Below are positions 25,940 to 33,821 of a DNA stretch of 64,000 nucleotides, one piece after another. Under the pieces are notes generated by a model. That model was not told the origin of the DNA, searched no databases, and saw only the letters and a list, made by a program, of their open reading frames with translations. This DNA is from Caballeronia pedi (GTDB lineage Bacteria; Pseudomonadota; Gammaproteobacteria; Burkholderiales; Burkholderiaceae), in the NCBI RefSeq assembly GCF_001544915.2, contig NZ_FCOE02000022.1, forward strand, positions 62,001 through 126,000, given 5' to 3'. The stretch's first letter is position 1. Every line of letters starts with the position of its first letter. A program made the translations under genes and the position numbers.

Positions 25940-26440
25940 TCACCGTTCGCGCTGATCCAGAAACTCCAGCAGCTTGCGCAGCGCATGCGCCGCCGCCTGC
26001 GCGCGCACCTGCTCGCGGTCGCCCTTGAACAATTGCGTTTCGACGCCGGTATGAAGCCGGTTGCTCCACGCGAACGACACCGTGCCGACCGGCTTCGCGT
26101 CGCTTCCGCCCGCCGGGCCCGCGACGCCCGTGATCGCCACCGAGACCTGCGCGCGGCTGTTGCGCAGCGCGCCTTCGGCCATCGCTTTCGCGACGGGTTC
26201 GCTCACCGCGCCGTGCTGCTCGATCAGCGCCGCCGGCACGCCGATCATCTCGATCTTCGCGAGATTCGAATAGGTGACGAAGCCGCGCTCGAACCACGCG
26301 CTGCTGCCCGAAATATCCGTGATGGCGGTCGCGACCATGCCGCCCGTGCACGACTCGGCGGTCGCGAGCATCAGCCGTTCGTCGCGCAGCTTGTTGCCGA
26401 CGCGAATCGCAAGTTGGTGAACGACGGTGTCGGTTGGCAT
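25940..26440 (-). CDS. pncC: CinA C-terminal-domain family protein (nicotinamide-nucleotide amidase)
   Basis: A 166-residue stand-alone CinA C-terminal domain that deamidates NMN to nicotinate mononucleotide in pyridine nucleotide recycling. The catalytic serine motif TAESCTGGMVATAIT (about 27-41) and the GVAGPAGGSDAKPVGTV motif are intact. It is the last gene of thiL-pgpA-pncC. Confidence 0.92.
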   Translation of the reverse strand: MPTDTVVHQLAIRVGNKLRDERLMLATAESCTGGMVATAITDISGSSAWFERGFVTYSNLAKIEMIGVPAALIEQHGAVSEPVAKAMAEGALRNSRAQVSVAITGVAGPAGGSDAKPVGTVSFAWSNRLHTGVETQLFKGDREQVRAQAAAHALRKLLEFLDQRER

Positions 26441-26466
26441 GGCGGTGTTCTCGATGGATAGGAAAG

Positions 26467-27009
26467 TCAGACGGTCATGCGCCAGAGCGCGATCACGAGC
26501 AGCGTGAAGAACGCCGCGACGAGATCATCGAACATGATGCCGAAGCCGCCTTTCAAATGGCGGTCGAAATAGCGGATGGGCGGCGGCTTCACCATGTCGA
26601 AGAAACGGAACACGATGAACGCCCACAACTGTCCGGTAAACGTTGCGGGCGTAACGAGCAGCAGCACGAGCCAGAACGCCACGATCTCATCCCACACGAC
26701 CGGCGACGGGTCCGCGACGCCCATTTTCTTGGCGGTGAAGCCAGTGAACCAGCATCCGGCGATAAAGCCGGCGACGATCAGCGCGCCCCAAGCCGCGACC
26801 GTCATATGCGGGTTGAAGACGATGAACGTCAGCCACGCGAACAGCGTCCCGACCGTTCCCGGCGCGACGGGGGACAACCCGCTGCCGCAGCCGAGCGAAA
26901 GAATATGGAGCGGATGCGTGAGCATGAAGCGCGCGCTCGCCTTGCGCGGCGCGCGCGGCGCATTGCGTGAATCGTTCGGATCGCCCGCGAGGGTCGGGTC
27001 AGTCTGCAT
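26467..27009 (-). CDS. pgpA: Phosphatidylglycerophosphatase A
   Basis: A 180-residue inner-membrane phosphatase converting phosphatidylglycerol phosphate to phosphatidylglycerol. The family signature GLSPVAPGTVGTL, several membrane segments, DPSPVVWDEIVAFW (metal-binding acids) and the C-terminal KGGFGIMFDDLVAAFF are present. It overlaps thiL by 11 bases. Confidence 0.93.
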   Translation of the reverse strand: MQTDPTLAGDPNDSRNAPRAPRKASARFMLTHPLHILSLGCGSGLSPVAPGTVGTLFAWLTFIVFNPHMTVAAWGALIVAGFIAGCWFTGFTAKKMGVADPSPVVWDEIVAFWLVLLLVTPATFTGQLWAFIVFRFFDMVKPPPIRYFDRHLKGGFGIMFDDLVAAFFTLLVIALWRMTV

Positions 27010-27997
27010 GAAAATGATCGAAGCCTTGCAACGTCAGGGAGAGCGGCGCGCCGGCGGCATCGCGCCAGGCAATACCCGGCACACCGGATGATTCGATTGT
27101 ACCGATGCGGGTCAGCGGCACTTTCACGCTCGTCGCGATATTTCCGAGCGCCGCGCGCGCGGCGGGCGGCGCGGTGAAGCAGAGTTCGTAGTCATCGCCG
27201 CCGGCGAGCGCACATTGGCGGCGCGCGGCCTCGGGCAGCGCGCGCACGGCGTCCGAGCATGGCACGGCATCGGCATCGACGACGGCGCGCACGCCCGAGC
27301 GTTTCAGGATGTGCATGAGATCGCCCGCGAGGCCGTCGGAAATATCGAGCGCCGCGTGCGCGACGCCGCGCAGGGCGAGACCCAGCGCAACGCGCGGCTC
27401 GGGCCGCTCCAGCGCGCGCCGCCAGTTTGCGGCGGTGGCCTCGTCGGGCGCGCGCCATTGGCCGCGCAGCGCGCCGAGTCCCGCGCGCGCATCGCCCAGC
27501 GTGCCGGACACCCAGATGTCGTCGCCAGGCCGCGCGGCGTCGCGGCGCAGGGCCGCGCCGTGCGGCACGTCGCCGAACACGGTGATGCAGAGGTTGAGCG
27601 GACCGCTCGTGGTGTCGCCGCCGACGAGCGCGCAGTCGTGCCGGTCGGCGAGCGCGAAGAGGCCATTGCTGAAGGCTTCGAGCCACGCTTCATCGGCGCG
27701 CGGCAGCGCGAGCGCGAGCGTGAACGCGTGCGGCTTCGCGCCCATCGCGGCGAGATCCGACAGATTCACGGCGAGCGCCTTGTGCCCGAGCGCGTAAGGA
27801 TCGACATCGGGAAAGAAGTGGCGGCCTTCGACCAGCATGTCCGTCGAAATGGCGAGCTGATGGCCGGCGGGCGGCGCGATCAGCGCGCAGTCGTCGCCGA
27901 TGCCGAGCGGCCTCGCGGCTTCGTCGTCATGACGTGGCGAAGGCGCGGTCGCGCGGCGTGCAAAGAAGCGGTCGATCAGAGAAAACTCGGAGAGCAT
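26999..27997 (-). CDS. thiL: Thiamine-monophosphate kinase
   Basis: A 332-residue ATP-dependent enzyme making thiamine diphosphate from thiamine monophosphate. It opens LSEFSLIDRFFARR and has GIGDDCALI (metal/ATP aspartates), the VNLSDLAAMGAKP substrate loop, GGDTTSGP, and DISDGLAGDLMHIL with the family aspartates. First gene of thiL-pgpA-pncC and divergent from the malic enzyme gene; the 253-base gap between them contains a TACAAT hexamer at 28201-28206 for the malic enzyme. Confidence 0.95.
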   Translation of the reverse strand: MLSEFSLIDRFFARRATAPSPRHDDEAARPLGIGDDCALIAPPAGHQLAISTDMLVEGRHFFPDVDPYALGHKALAVNLSDLAAMGAKPHAFTLALALPRADEAWLEAFSNGLFALADRHDCALVGGDTTSGPLNLCITVFGDVPHGAALRRDAARPGDDIWVSGTLGDARAGLGALRGQWRAPDEATAANWRRALERPEPRVALGLALRGVAHAALDISDGLAGDLMHILKRSGVRAVVDADAVPCSDAVRALPEAARRQCALAGGDDYELCFTAPPAARAALGNIATSVKVPLTRIGTIESSGVPGIAWRDAAGAPLSLTLQGFDHFHAD

Positions 27998-28250
27998 CGT
28001 CGGCGATGAAGTGGTTTTTTGTGCGCTGCAAGAGAACGACGCGGGACGCGCAAGAACCCCGAAAGCATCCGTCCCGTGTCTCGAAAAAATCGAACGAAGC
28101 GCCGCGAGCCTTGCTCCACGGAGCGATCAGACCGTTTCCGGTCACGGCACTTGTAGCCGAAATGCATGGAGCGCGGCCCGAAACCGCCCCTGATTGGCGC
28201 TACAATGCGTTCGAACTTCTATTCTAATTCCCGCTCTGCTAGCCCGCCCT

Positions 28251-30545
28251 ATGACGACTGACGCCAATACGAAGTTGCGCGAAGCCGCGCTCGATTATCA
28301 CGAATTCCCGGTTCCGGGAAAGATCGCGATCGCGCCCACGAAGCAGATGATCAACCAGCGCGACCTCGCGCTCGCCTATTCGCCGGGCGTCGCGTTCGCG
28401 TGTGAAGCGATCGTGGAAGATCCGCTGAACGCCGCGCGCTTCACCGCGCGCAGCAATCTCGTGGGCGTCGTGTCGAACGGCACGGCCGTGCTGGGACTCG
28501 GCAACATCGGGCCGCTCGCGTCGAAACCGGTGATGGAAGGCAAGGCGGTGCTGTTCAAGAAGTTCGCCGGCATCGACGTGTTCGATATCGAGCTGAACGA
28601 AAACGATCCGCACAAGCTCGTCGACGTGATCGCCGCGCTGGAGCCGACTTTCGGCGGCATCAATCTGGAAGACATCAAGGCGCCGGACTGCTTCATCGTC
28701 GAGCGCGAGTGCCGCAAGCGCATGAAGATTCCCGTCTTCCACGATGACCAGCACGGCACGGCGATCGTCGTCGCGGCGGCCATCACCAATGGTCTGAAGG
28801 TCGTCGGCAAGAGCATCGGCGAAGTGAAGCTGGTCGCGTCGGGCGCGGGTGCGGCGGCGCTGGCCTGCCTGAACCTGCTCGTCGATCTCGGCATGAAGCG
28901 CGAGAACATCTACGTGACCGATCTCGCCGGCGTGGTCTACAAAGGCCGCACCGAGCTCATGGACCCGGACAAGGAACTGTTCGCCCGCGAAACCAGCGCG
29001 CGCACGCTCGCTGAAGTGATGGAAGGCGCGGACGTGTTCCTCGGTCTGTCGGCGGGCGGCGTGCTCAAGCAGGACATGGTCAAGCAGATGGCTGCGAAGC
29101 CGCTGATTCTCGCGCTCGCCAATCCGACGCCGGAAATCCTGCCGGAACTCGCGCTCGAAGTGCGCCCGGACGCGGTGCTCGCCACCGGCCGCACGGACTA
29201 TCCGAACCAGGTCAACAACGTTCTGTGCTTCCCGTTCATCTTCCGCGGCGCGCTGGATGTGGGCGCGACCGTCATCACGAAGGAAATGGAAATCGCGGCG
29301 GTGAACGCGATTGCGGAACTGGCGCGTCAGGAGCAGAGCGATATCGTCGCCACGGCTTACGGCATTCAGGACTTGTCCTTCGGTCCGGAATATCTGATTC
29401 CGAAGCCGTTCGATCCGCGTCTGATCGTGAAGATCGCGCCGGCGGTGGCGAAAGCCGCGATGGATTCCGGCGTCGCGACGCGTCCGATCGAGGACATGGA
29501 AGCCTACGAGCAGCATCTGCAGCAGTTCGTCTATCACAGCGGCACGACGATGAAGCCCGTGTTCCAGCTCGCGCGCAGCGTCGAGCCGGAGAAGAAGCGC
29601 ATCGTGTTCGCGGAGGGCGAGGAAGAGCGCGTGCTGCGCGCGGTGCAGATCGCCGTCGATGAAAAGATCGCGAAGCCGATTCTCATCGGCCGTCCGGCGG
29701 TCATCGCGCAGCGCATCCAGAAGTTCGGCCTGCGCCTTGCGGAGGGCGCCGACTTCTCCGTCGTCGATACGGATCACGACGAGCGTTACCGCGATTTCTG
29801 GCAGACCTACGCGAAGATGATGGCGCGCAAGGGCATCAGCGAGCAGATGGCGAAGCTCGAAATGCGCCGCCGCACGACGCTCATCGGCGCGATGCTCGTG
29901 CAGAAGGGCGAAGCCGACGGCATGATCTGCGGCACGGTGAGCACGACGCATCGCCATCTGCACTTCATCGATCAGGTGATCGGCAAGAAGGAAGGCGCGA
30001 AGGTCTACGCGGCGATGAACGCGCTCGTGCTGCCGGGTCGGCAGATTTTCATCGTCGATACGCACGTGAACGTCGATCCGACGCCCGAGCAACTTGCCGA
30101 AATCACCATCCTCGCGGCGGAAGAAGTGAAGCGCTTCGGCATCGTGCCGAAGATCGCGCTGCTGTCGCATTCGAACTTCGGCACGAGCAACGCGCCGAGC
30201 GCGCAGAAGATGCGCGACGTGCTCGCGATCCTGAAGGAGCGCGCGCCCGATCTGGACGTGGATGGCGAAATGCACGGCGACGTCGCGCTGGATTCGCGCC
30301 TGCGTAAGGAAGTGCTGCCGGAATCGACGCTCGAAGGCGATGCGAATCTGCTAATCCTGCCGAACATCGACGCGGCGAACATCTCGTACAACCTGCTGAA
30401 GACGGCGGCGGGAAGCGGCATCGCGATCGGGCCGATCCTGCTCGGCGCGGCCAAGCCGGTGCACGTGCTGACGTCGTCGGCGACGGTGCGGCGGATCGTC
30501 AACATGACGGCGTTGCTGGTGGCGGACGCGACGGCTACGCGCTAA
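28251..30545 (+). CDS. maeB: NADP-dependent malic enzyme, MaeB type with C-terminal phosphotransacetylase-like domain
   Basis: A 764-residue two-domain protein. The malic-enzyme domain (about 1-430) has YSPGVAFACEAI, the FGGINLEDIKAPDCF loop, HDDQHGTAIVVAAA and the Rossmann-like VASGAGAAALACLNLL. The C-terminal part (about 440-764) is a phosphate acetyltransferase-like domain that is regulatory, not catalytic, in MaeB enzymes. It decarboxylates malate to pyruvate with NADP, supplying NADPH. The start at 28251 was chosen as the family N-terminus. A terminator follows. Confidence 0.95.
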   Translation: MTTDANTKLREAALDYHEFPVPGKIAIAPTKQMINQRDLALAYSPGVAFACEAIVEDPLNAARFTARSNLVGVVSNGTAVLGLGNIGPLASKPVMEGKAVLFKKFAGIDVFDIELNENDPHKLVDVIAALEPTFGGINLEDIKAPDCFIVERECRKRMKIPVFHDDQHGTAIVVAAAITNGLKVVGKSIGEVKLVASGAGAAALACLNLLVDLGMKRENIYVTDLAGVVYKGRTELMDPDKELFARETSARTLAEVMEGADVFLGLSAGGVLKQDMVKQMAAKPLILALANPTPEILPELALEVRPDAVLATGRTDYPNQVNNVLCFPFIFRGALDVGATVITKEMEIAAVNAIAELARQEQSDIVATAYGIQDLSFGPEYLIPKPFDPRLIVKIAPAVAKAAMDSGVATRPIEDMEAYEQHLQQFVYHSGTTMKPVFQLARSVEPEKKRIVFAEGEEERVLRAVQIAVDEKIAKPILIGRPAVIAQRIQKFGLRLAEGADFSVVDTDHDERYRDFWQTYAKMMARKGISEQMAKLEMRRRTTLIGAMLVQKGEADGMICGTVSTTHRHLHFIDQVIGKKEGAKVYAAMNALVLPGRQIFIVDTHVNVDPTPEQLAEITILAAEEVKRFGIVPKIALLSHSNFGTSNAPSAQKMRDVLAILKERAPDLDVDGEMHGDVALDSRLRKEVLPESTLEGDANLLILPNIDAANISYNLLKTAAGSGIAIGPILLGAAKPVHVLTSSATVRRIVNMTALLVADATATR

Positions 30546-30566
30546 GCGCGGCTTCGGTTTGACATG

Positions 30567-30594
30567 AAACGCGGCGGCGCTCCCGCCGCGTTTT
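30567..30594 (+). terminator. Rho-independent terminator of the malic enzyme gene
   Basis: An 11-bp stem, AAACGCGGCGG (30567-30577) with CCGCCGCGTTT (30583-30593), loop CGCTC, followed by T residues. Confidence 0.88.
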
Positions 30595-30603
30595 CTATTG
30601 CGC

Positions 30604-30636
30604 AAAAAAAAAGCGTGCCGCGTTTCCACGGCACGC
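30604..30636 (-). terminator. Strong minus-strand terminator with no gene upstream of it
   Basis: On the minus strand GCGTGCCG (30636-30629) pairs with CGGCACGC (30620-30613) and is followed directly by nine T residues (A run 30604-30612). The nearest minus-strand gene upstream is rsmE, more than 1.5 kb away, with two plus-strand genes in between. Confidence 0.75.
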
Positions 30637-30775
30637 CCGAGAAAAAGCAAGAGGGGTGTCTGCTTTTACCCGCGAAATGCGGGATCGTCGGCGGAGCGCG
30701 TTGCCGTGAAGCTGGCGACGAGTGAGGCGGCTCGTCCAAAGGCTTCAAGATCCCACGCGTCGAATTATTATCTCG
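30604..30775 (-). ncRNA. Candidate small RNA, about 170 nt
   Basis: Reading the minus strand from about 30775 to the terminator at 30604, there are three further GC stems: GACGAG with CTCGTC (around 30717-30737), CGTCGCC with GGCAACG (30697-30720, alternative to the first), and CCCGCA-TTTC-GCGGG (30668-30684). A GATAATAAT minus-10-like block is at about 30763-30775. The whole 30546-30963 gap has no credible protein gene; a 102-codon minus frame across it overlaps the terminator and lacks any family features. I do not recognise the RNA family. Confidence 0.4.
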
Positions 30776-30963
30776 CATGAGATAAAAATCTCTCAGATTT
30801 GGGCTAAATATGGCCGACGGAGCGTGCCCGGAATTGCATGACGCGATCAAACTGAGAAAAAATTTCCGATTTTCGGCCTGACGTTGCTTCGCCCTGTCAT
30901 TAGCGATACCCTTACATCTTTCATGGTCGTCGAATTCTGGTGTATCGCGAGGACAACCGTTTG

Positions 30964-31446
30964 GTGATACGCGCGCGGGTTCTGTGTTCCGTCATCGTCC
31001 TGAGCGTCCTGTTGGGGGCATGCGGCAAGGACGAACCTCGCAGTGGCGTTCAGGAACCGGTTGCGTCGGCGAGTCCGGCGCCGGTCGCGCCAGTGGAACC
31101 GGTCCGGCAAGCACAGTCACGGCAGCTTGACGCGACCGACGGGCAGGAGCGTGACGGGTTCGCCACCGTCCACATCGCGCAGTTGCCCAGGCAGGCGGTC
31201 GCGACCTTGCGGCTGATCGAAGCGGGCGGCCCTTTCCCTTACGAGAAGGACGGCGTCGTGTTCGGCAATCGCGAGCGTCTGCTGCCGCGGCATGCACGCG
31301 GCTACTACCACGAGTACACCGTTCCCACGCCGCGCGCGCGGGATCGCGGCGCGCGCCGGATCGTTTGCGGCGGCGCGAAGAAGCAGATCGGCGATTGCTA
31401 CTACACGGACGACCACTACGCGAGTTTCAAACGCATTGCGGATTAA
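30964..31446 (+). CDS. Secreted guanyl-specific ribonuclease (RNase Sa/barnase family), lipoprotein
   Basis: A 160-residue protein with a lipoprotein signal (lipobox VLLGAC, Cys20), a Pro/Ala/Val-rich spacer (about 25-55) and a C-terminal domain closely matching RNase Sa: LPRQAVATLRLIEAGGPFPY, DGVVFGNRERLLP, GYYHEYTV (catalytic Glu), RARDRGARRI (catalytic Arg) and DDHYASF (catalytic His). Two cysteines (IVCGG, GDCYY) could form a disulfide. Start is GTG 30964 with GAGGA upstream; TTG 30961 is possible. A barstar-family gene follows 16 bases later, so enzyme and inhibitor are co-expressed. Possible roles are scavenging or a contact-dependent toxin; sequence alone does not decide. Confidence 0.88.
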   Translation: MIRARVLCSVIVLSVLLGACGKDEPRSGVQEPVASASPAPVAPVEPVRQAQSRQLDATDGQERDGFATVHIAQLPRQAVATLRLIEAGGPFPYEKDGVVFGNRERLLPRHARGYYHEYTVPTPRARDRGARRIVCGGAKKQIGDCYYTDDHYASFKRIAD

Positions 31447-31462
31447 CTACGGGATTAACGGC

Positions 31463-32026
31463 ATGAGCGACAACATCTACGCGCACGACCACAGCGTCGC
31501 GGGTGATCTTTTCGCCACCGGCGATGGCAACCTGTTCCAGCGAGTATTGCGGCTACGCATGACAGAACACGACAACAGACCCGACGACGAGACCAGGCCT
31601 GAGGAGTTCCATTCGCAAGAGGATCCGGAAGCGCTGTTCGCCACCGTGCGGCCGAATATCGTGCAGTCGATCCGCGCGTTCCGCGTGCAGGATCTGGCGG
31701 ACGAAGCGAACCGCCTCGGCCAGCATTTTCTCTACGCCTATCTCGGTCAGGCCCAGAGCAAGCAGGAAGTGCTCGAGACCATCGCCACCTCGTTCATCTT
31801 CCCCAAGCATTTCGGCAAGAACTACGACGCGCTCTACGATTCACTCACCGATCTCGTTCACAAGGCGGGCTCGCAGCCGGGTTTCGTGATCGTGCTGGAG
31901 CAGTTGCCGATCGCGCAGAAATTCGACAAGGAAGGGCGCGAAGTGCTGCTCGACGTCTTCCGCGATGCCGCGGAATTCTGGGCCGAGCGGAAAGTGGCTT
32001 TCCGCGTGTTTTACTCGTTCGTCTGA
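31463..32026 (+). CDS. Barstar-family ribonuclease inhibitor with N-terminal extension
   Basis: A 187-residue protein. The C-terminal about 95 residues (KQEVLETIATSFIFPKHFG ... FGKNYDALYDSLTDL ... KVAFRVFYSFV) match barstar, including the FGxNYDALYDxL segment that contacts the RNase active site. The first about 90 residues (acidic, RPDDETRPEEFHSQED) are extra; barstar itself is about 90 residues. It would stay in the cytoplasm and protect against mislocalised enzyme from the upstream gene. Confidence 0.9.
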   Translation: MSDNIYAHDHSVAGDLFATGDGNLFQRVLRLRMTEHDNRPDDETRPEEFHSQEDPEALFATVRPNIVQSIRAFRVQDLADEANRLGQHFLYAYLGQAQSKQEVLETIATSFIFPKHFGKNYDALYDSLTDLVHKAGSQPGFVIVLEQLPIAQKFDKEGREVLLDVFRDAAEFWAERKVAFRVFYSFV

Positions 32027-32068
32027 GTCCGCTCGGCCGGCGCGCTCGCGGCGGTCAGGTGGTTGCAG

Positions 32069-32113
32069 CAGCCCGATGGGTGTCGCCGAAAGGCGCGTTC
32101 ATCGGGCTGTTTT
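32069..32113. terminator. Hairpin between convergent barstar and rsmE genes
   Basis: CAGCCCGATG (32069-32078) pairs with CATCGGGCTG (32100-32109), enclosing a smaller GCC-GAAA-GGC hairpin and followed by TTTT on the plus strand. Confidence 0.7.
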
Positions 32114-32137
32114 CGTTTGCGTGTCGACGCCGGAGAT

Positions 32138-32875
32138 TCACCAGCCGCCCCAGCGCGCGGCCAGCGCGGCGAGCACCGCGATGCCGGCCGTCTCGGTGCG
32201 CAACACGCGCGGGCCGAGGCCGAGCGTGGCAAAGCCCGCATCGACGATCGCGCTTTCTTCACCGGGCGAGAAGCCCGCTTCGGGGCCGATCAGCAACGTG
32301 ACCGGGGCGCGCGGCGGATCGGCGGGCAGGGACGTGAAGCTGACTTCCGCGCGCGGCGAGAGCAGCAGGCGCAGTTCGCCATCGGTGGCGGCGGGCAGAT
32401 CGGCGAGCCAGGCGTCGAGATCGCGCGGCGGGGCGACATCCGGCACGCGGTTGCGGCCGCACTGTTCGCAGGCCGCGCGCGTGAGCGCCTGCCAATGCGC
32501 CTGACGTCGCAATGCGCGCTCGCCGGCGAGACGCACGACGCCGCGCTCGGCGGTGATCGGCGCGATGGCCGCGACGCCGAGTTCCACCGCCTTCTCGATG
32601 AGCCAGTCCATCTTGTCGCCGCCCGCCACGCCTTGCGCGAGCGTCACGCGATAAGGCGGCTCGGCCTCGCGATCGCTGTGTTCGTCGAGGCGCGCGGTCG
32701 CCGCGCGTTTGGCGATATCGACCAGTTCGCCGCGATATTCGCCGCCGGCGCCATCGAAGAGCGTGATCGCGTCGCCGGTCTGCAGGCGCAAGACATGGAC
32801 GTGACGCACGACGTCATCGGGAAGGGGAAGAGTCTGGCCCACGCGAAGCGGGCCGTCGACGTGAAAACGTGGCAT
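32138..32875 (-). CDS. rsmE: 16S rRNA (uracil1498-N3)-methyltransferase
   Basis: A 245-residue SPOUT methyltransferase modifying U1498 of 16S rRNA. An N-terminal PUA-like domain (RFHVDGPLRVGQTLPLPDD, HVLRLQTGDAITLFDG) is followed by the knotted SAM domain with LLIGPEAGFSPGEE and the C-terminal LGPRVLRTETAGIAVLAAL. Convergent with the barstar gene. Confidence 0.95.
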   Translation of the reverse strand: MPRFHVDGPLRVGQTLPLPDDVVRHVHVLRLQTGDAITLFDGAGGEYRGELVDIAKRAATARLDEHSDREAEPPYRVTLAQGVAGGDKMDWLIEKAVELGVAAIAPITAERGVVRLAGERALRRQAHWQALTRAACEQCGRNRVPDVAPPRDLDAWLADLPAATDGELRLLLSPRAEVSFTSLPADPPRAPVTLLIGPEAGFSPGEESAIVDAGFATLGLGPRVLRTETAGIAVLAALAARWGGW

Positions 32876-32940
32876 GGATGGTCGATCGCGGACATTCGAT
32901 CCGCGGATAGTAGTGATGCCTGACGGCGATGCGAGCGCGT

Positions 32941-33354
32941 TTAACCCAGATGCCGCGCGATGGCCCAGCGATAGCCGTCCGGGTCTTCGATCTGCGCGAA
33001 ACGGTCGCCCCAGAACTGGTCCTGCGGCTCGATCAGCGCCTTTGCGCCGACCGCGAGCGCCTGCTGAAAGGTCGCGTCGACGTCGTCGACATACAGATAG
33101 AACGACTGCGGCGCCATCTGCCCCGCGCTTTTCGGCGTGCGCGCCTGCGAACCGTATGCGCCTTCGGGCGCGAACATCACGATCAATTGCCCGCGATACG
33201 CCATCTCGACGTGAATGATCGAGCCGTCGTCGTTCACGCTGTCGCGTACCGCGAAGCCGAGCGCCTTTTCATAGAACGCGATGCTCACGCGCGCATCGCG
33301 CACAGTGAGGTACGGGATCAGCCAGGGCACGTCGGCGGGGCGAGGGTCGGTCAT
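32941..33354 (-). CDS. VOC-superfamily (glyoxalase/bleomycin-resistance-like) protein
   Basis: A 137-residue single-domain VOC protein with two beta-alpha-beta-beta-beta modules: VPWLIPYLTVRDARVSIAFYEKALGF and YVDDVDATFQQALAVGA, ending in WGDRFAQIEDPDGYRWAIA. This PhnB-like pattern is common; the substrate is unknown. The start at 33354 (MTDPRPADVP) has GGAGTG upstream; the open frame extends a further 34 codons without support. Confidence 0.85.
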   Translation of the reverse strand: MTDPRPADVPWLIPYLTVRDARVSIAFYEKALGFAVRDSVNDDGSIIHVEMAYRGQLIVMFAPEGAYGSQARTPKSAGQMAPQSFYLYVDDVDATFQQALAVGAKALIEPQDQFWGDRFAQIEDPDGYRWAIARHLG

Positions 33355-33518
33355 CGAAAGCACTCCTTGAAGCCTTGCTGCTGCATTGACAGTCATTTTG
33401 CCATGAAGCCGTACGAACAATGGACCGGCAAGGATTTTGCACGTCGAGCGGCGCACCGGTCGGATTTCGCCGGATGAACGTCCGTCGATGATGCCCGTTA
33501 CCGTGTAATGTGACGCGT

Positions 33519-33536
33519 TGTCACGAAGTCGTGACA
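33519..33536. promoter_or_regulatory. 18-bp operator-like palindrome upstream of tkt
   Basis: TGTCACGAAGTCGTGACA is symmetrical except at the centre. Further half-sites flank it (TGTGAC about 33508-33513 and CTGTCACG about 33540-33547), so a regulator could bind cooperatively. The 467-base gap 33355-33821 otherwise holds a TAGAAT minus-10-like hexamer near 33684-33689 for tkt and no credible gene. Confidence 0.45.
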
Positions 33537-33821
33537 GCGGCTGTCACGCTTGCGACGCGCGCGGCGCAACGCAGTTCCCGCAGATCGCCGACGCTCGTTT
33601 GCACGGAACATGCCCGCGCCCCGGGACGCCTGGCCGCACCCGCTTCGGCATGCTCGCGGCGCGTGTCAATCGGACCGGTCTGTTAGAATGACGGCCTCCC
33701 GATCCTCGTCGTTTCTCGTCGTTCCGGTCCTGAAAACGTTGTGTCCCGCGGGTCCGGCTCGGGTGAGAAGTACTGCAAGAGAAGCACCGTGGATCATTTC
33801 AGGACCTGCCCCAGACTCGAC

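Noticed and set aside
30542..30850. A 102-codon minus-strand frame after the malic enzyme gene
   Set aside because: It runs through the minus-strand terminator and has no recognisable domain or good ribosome site; a small RNA explains the terminator better.
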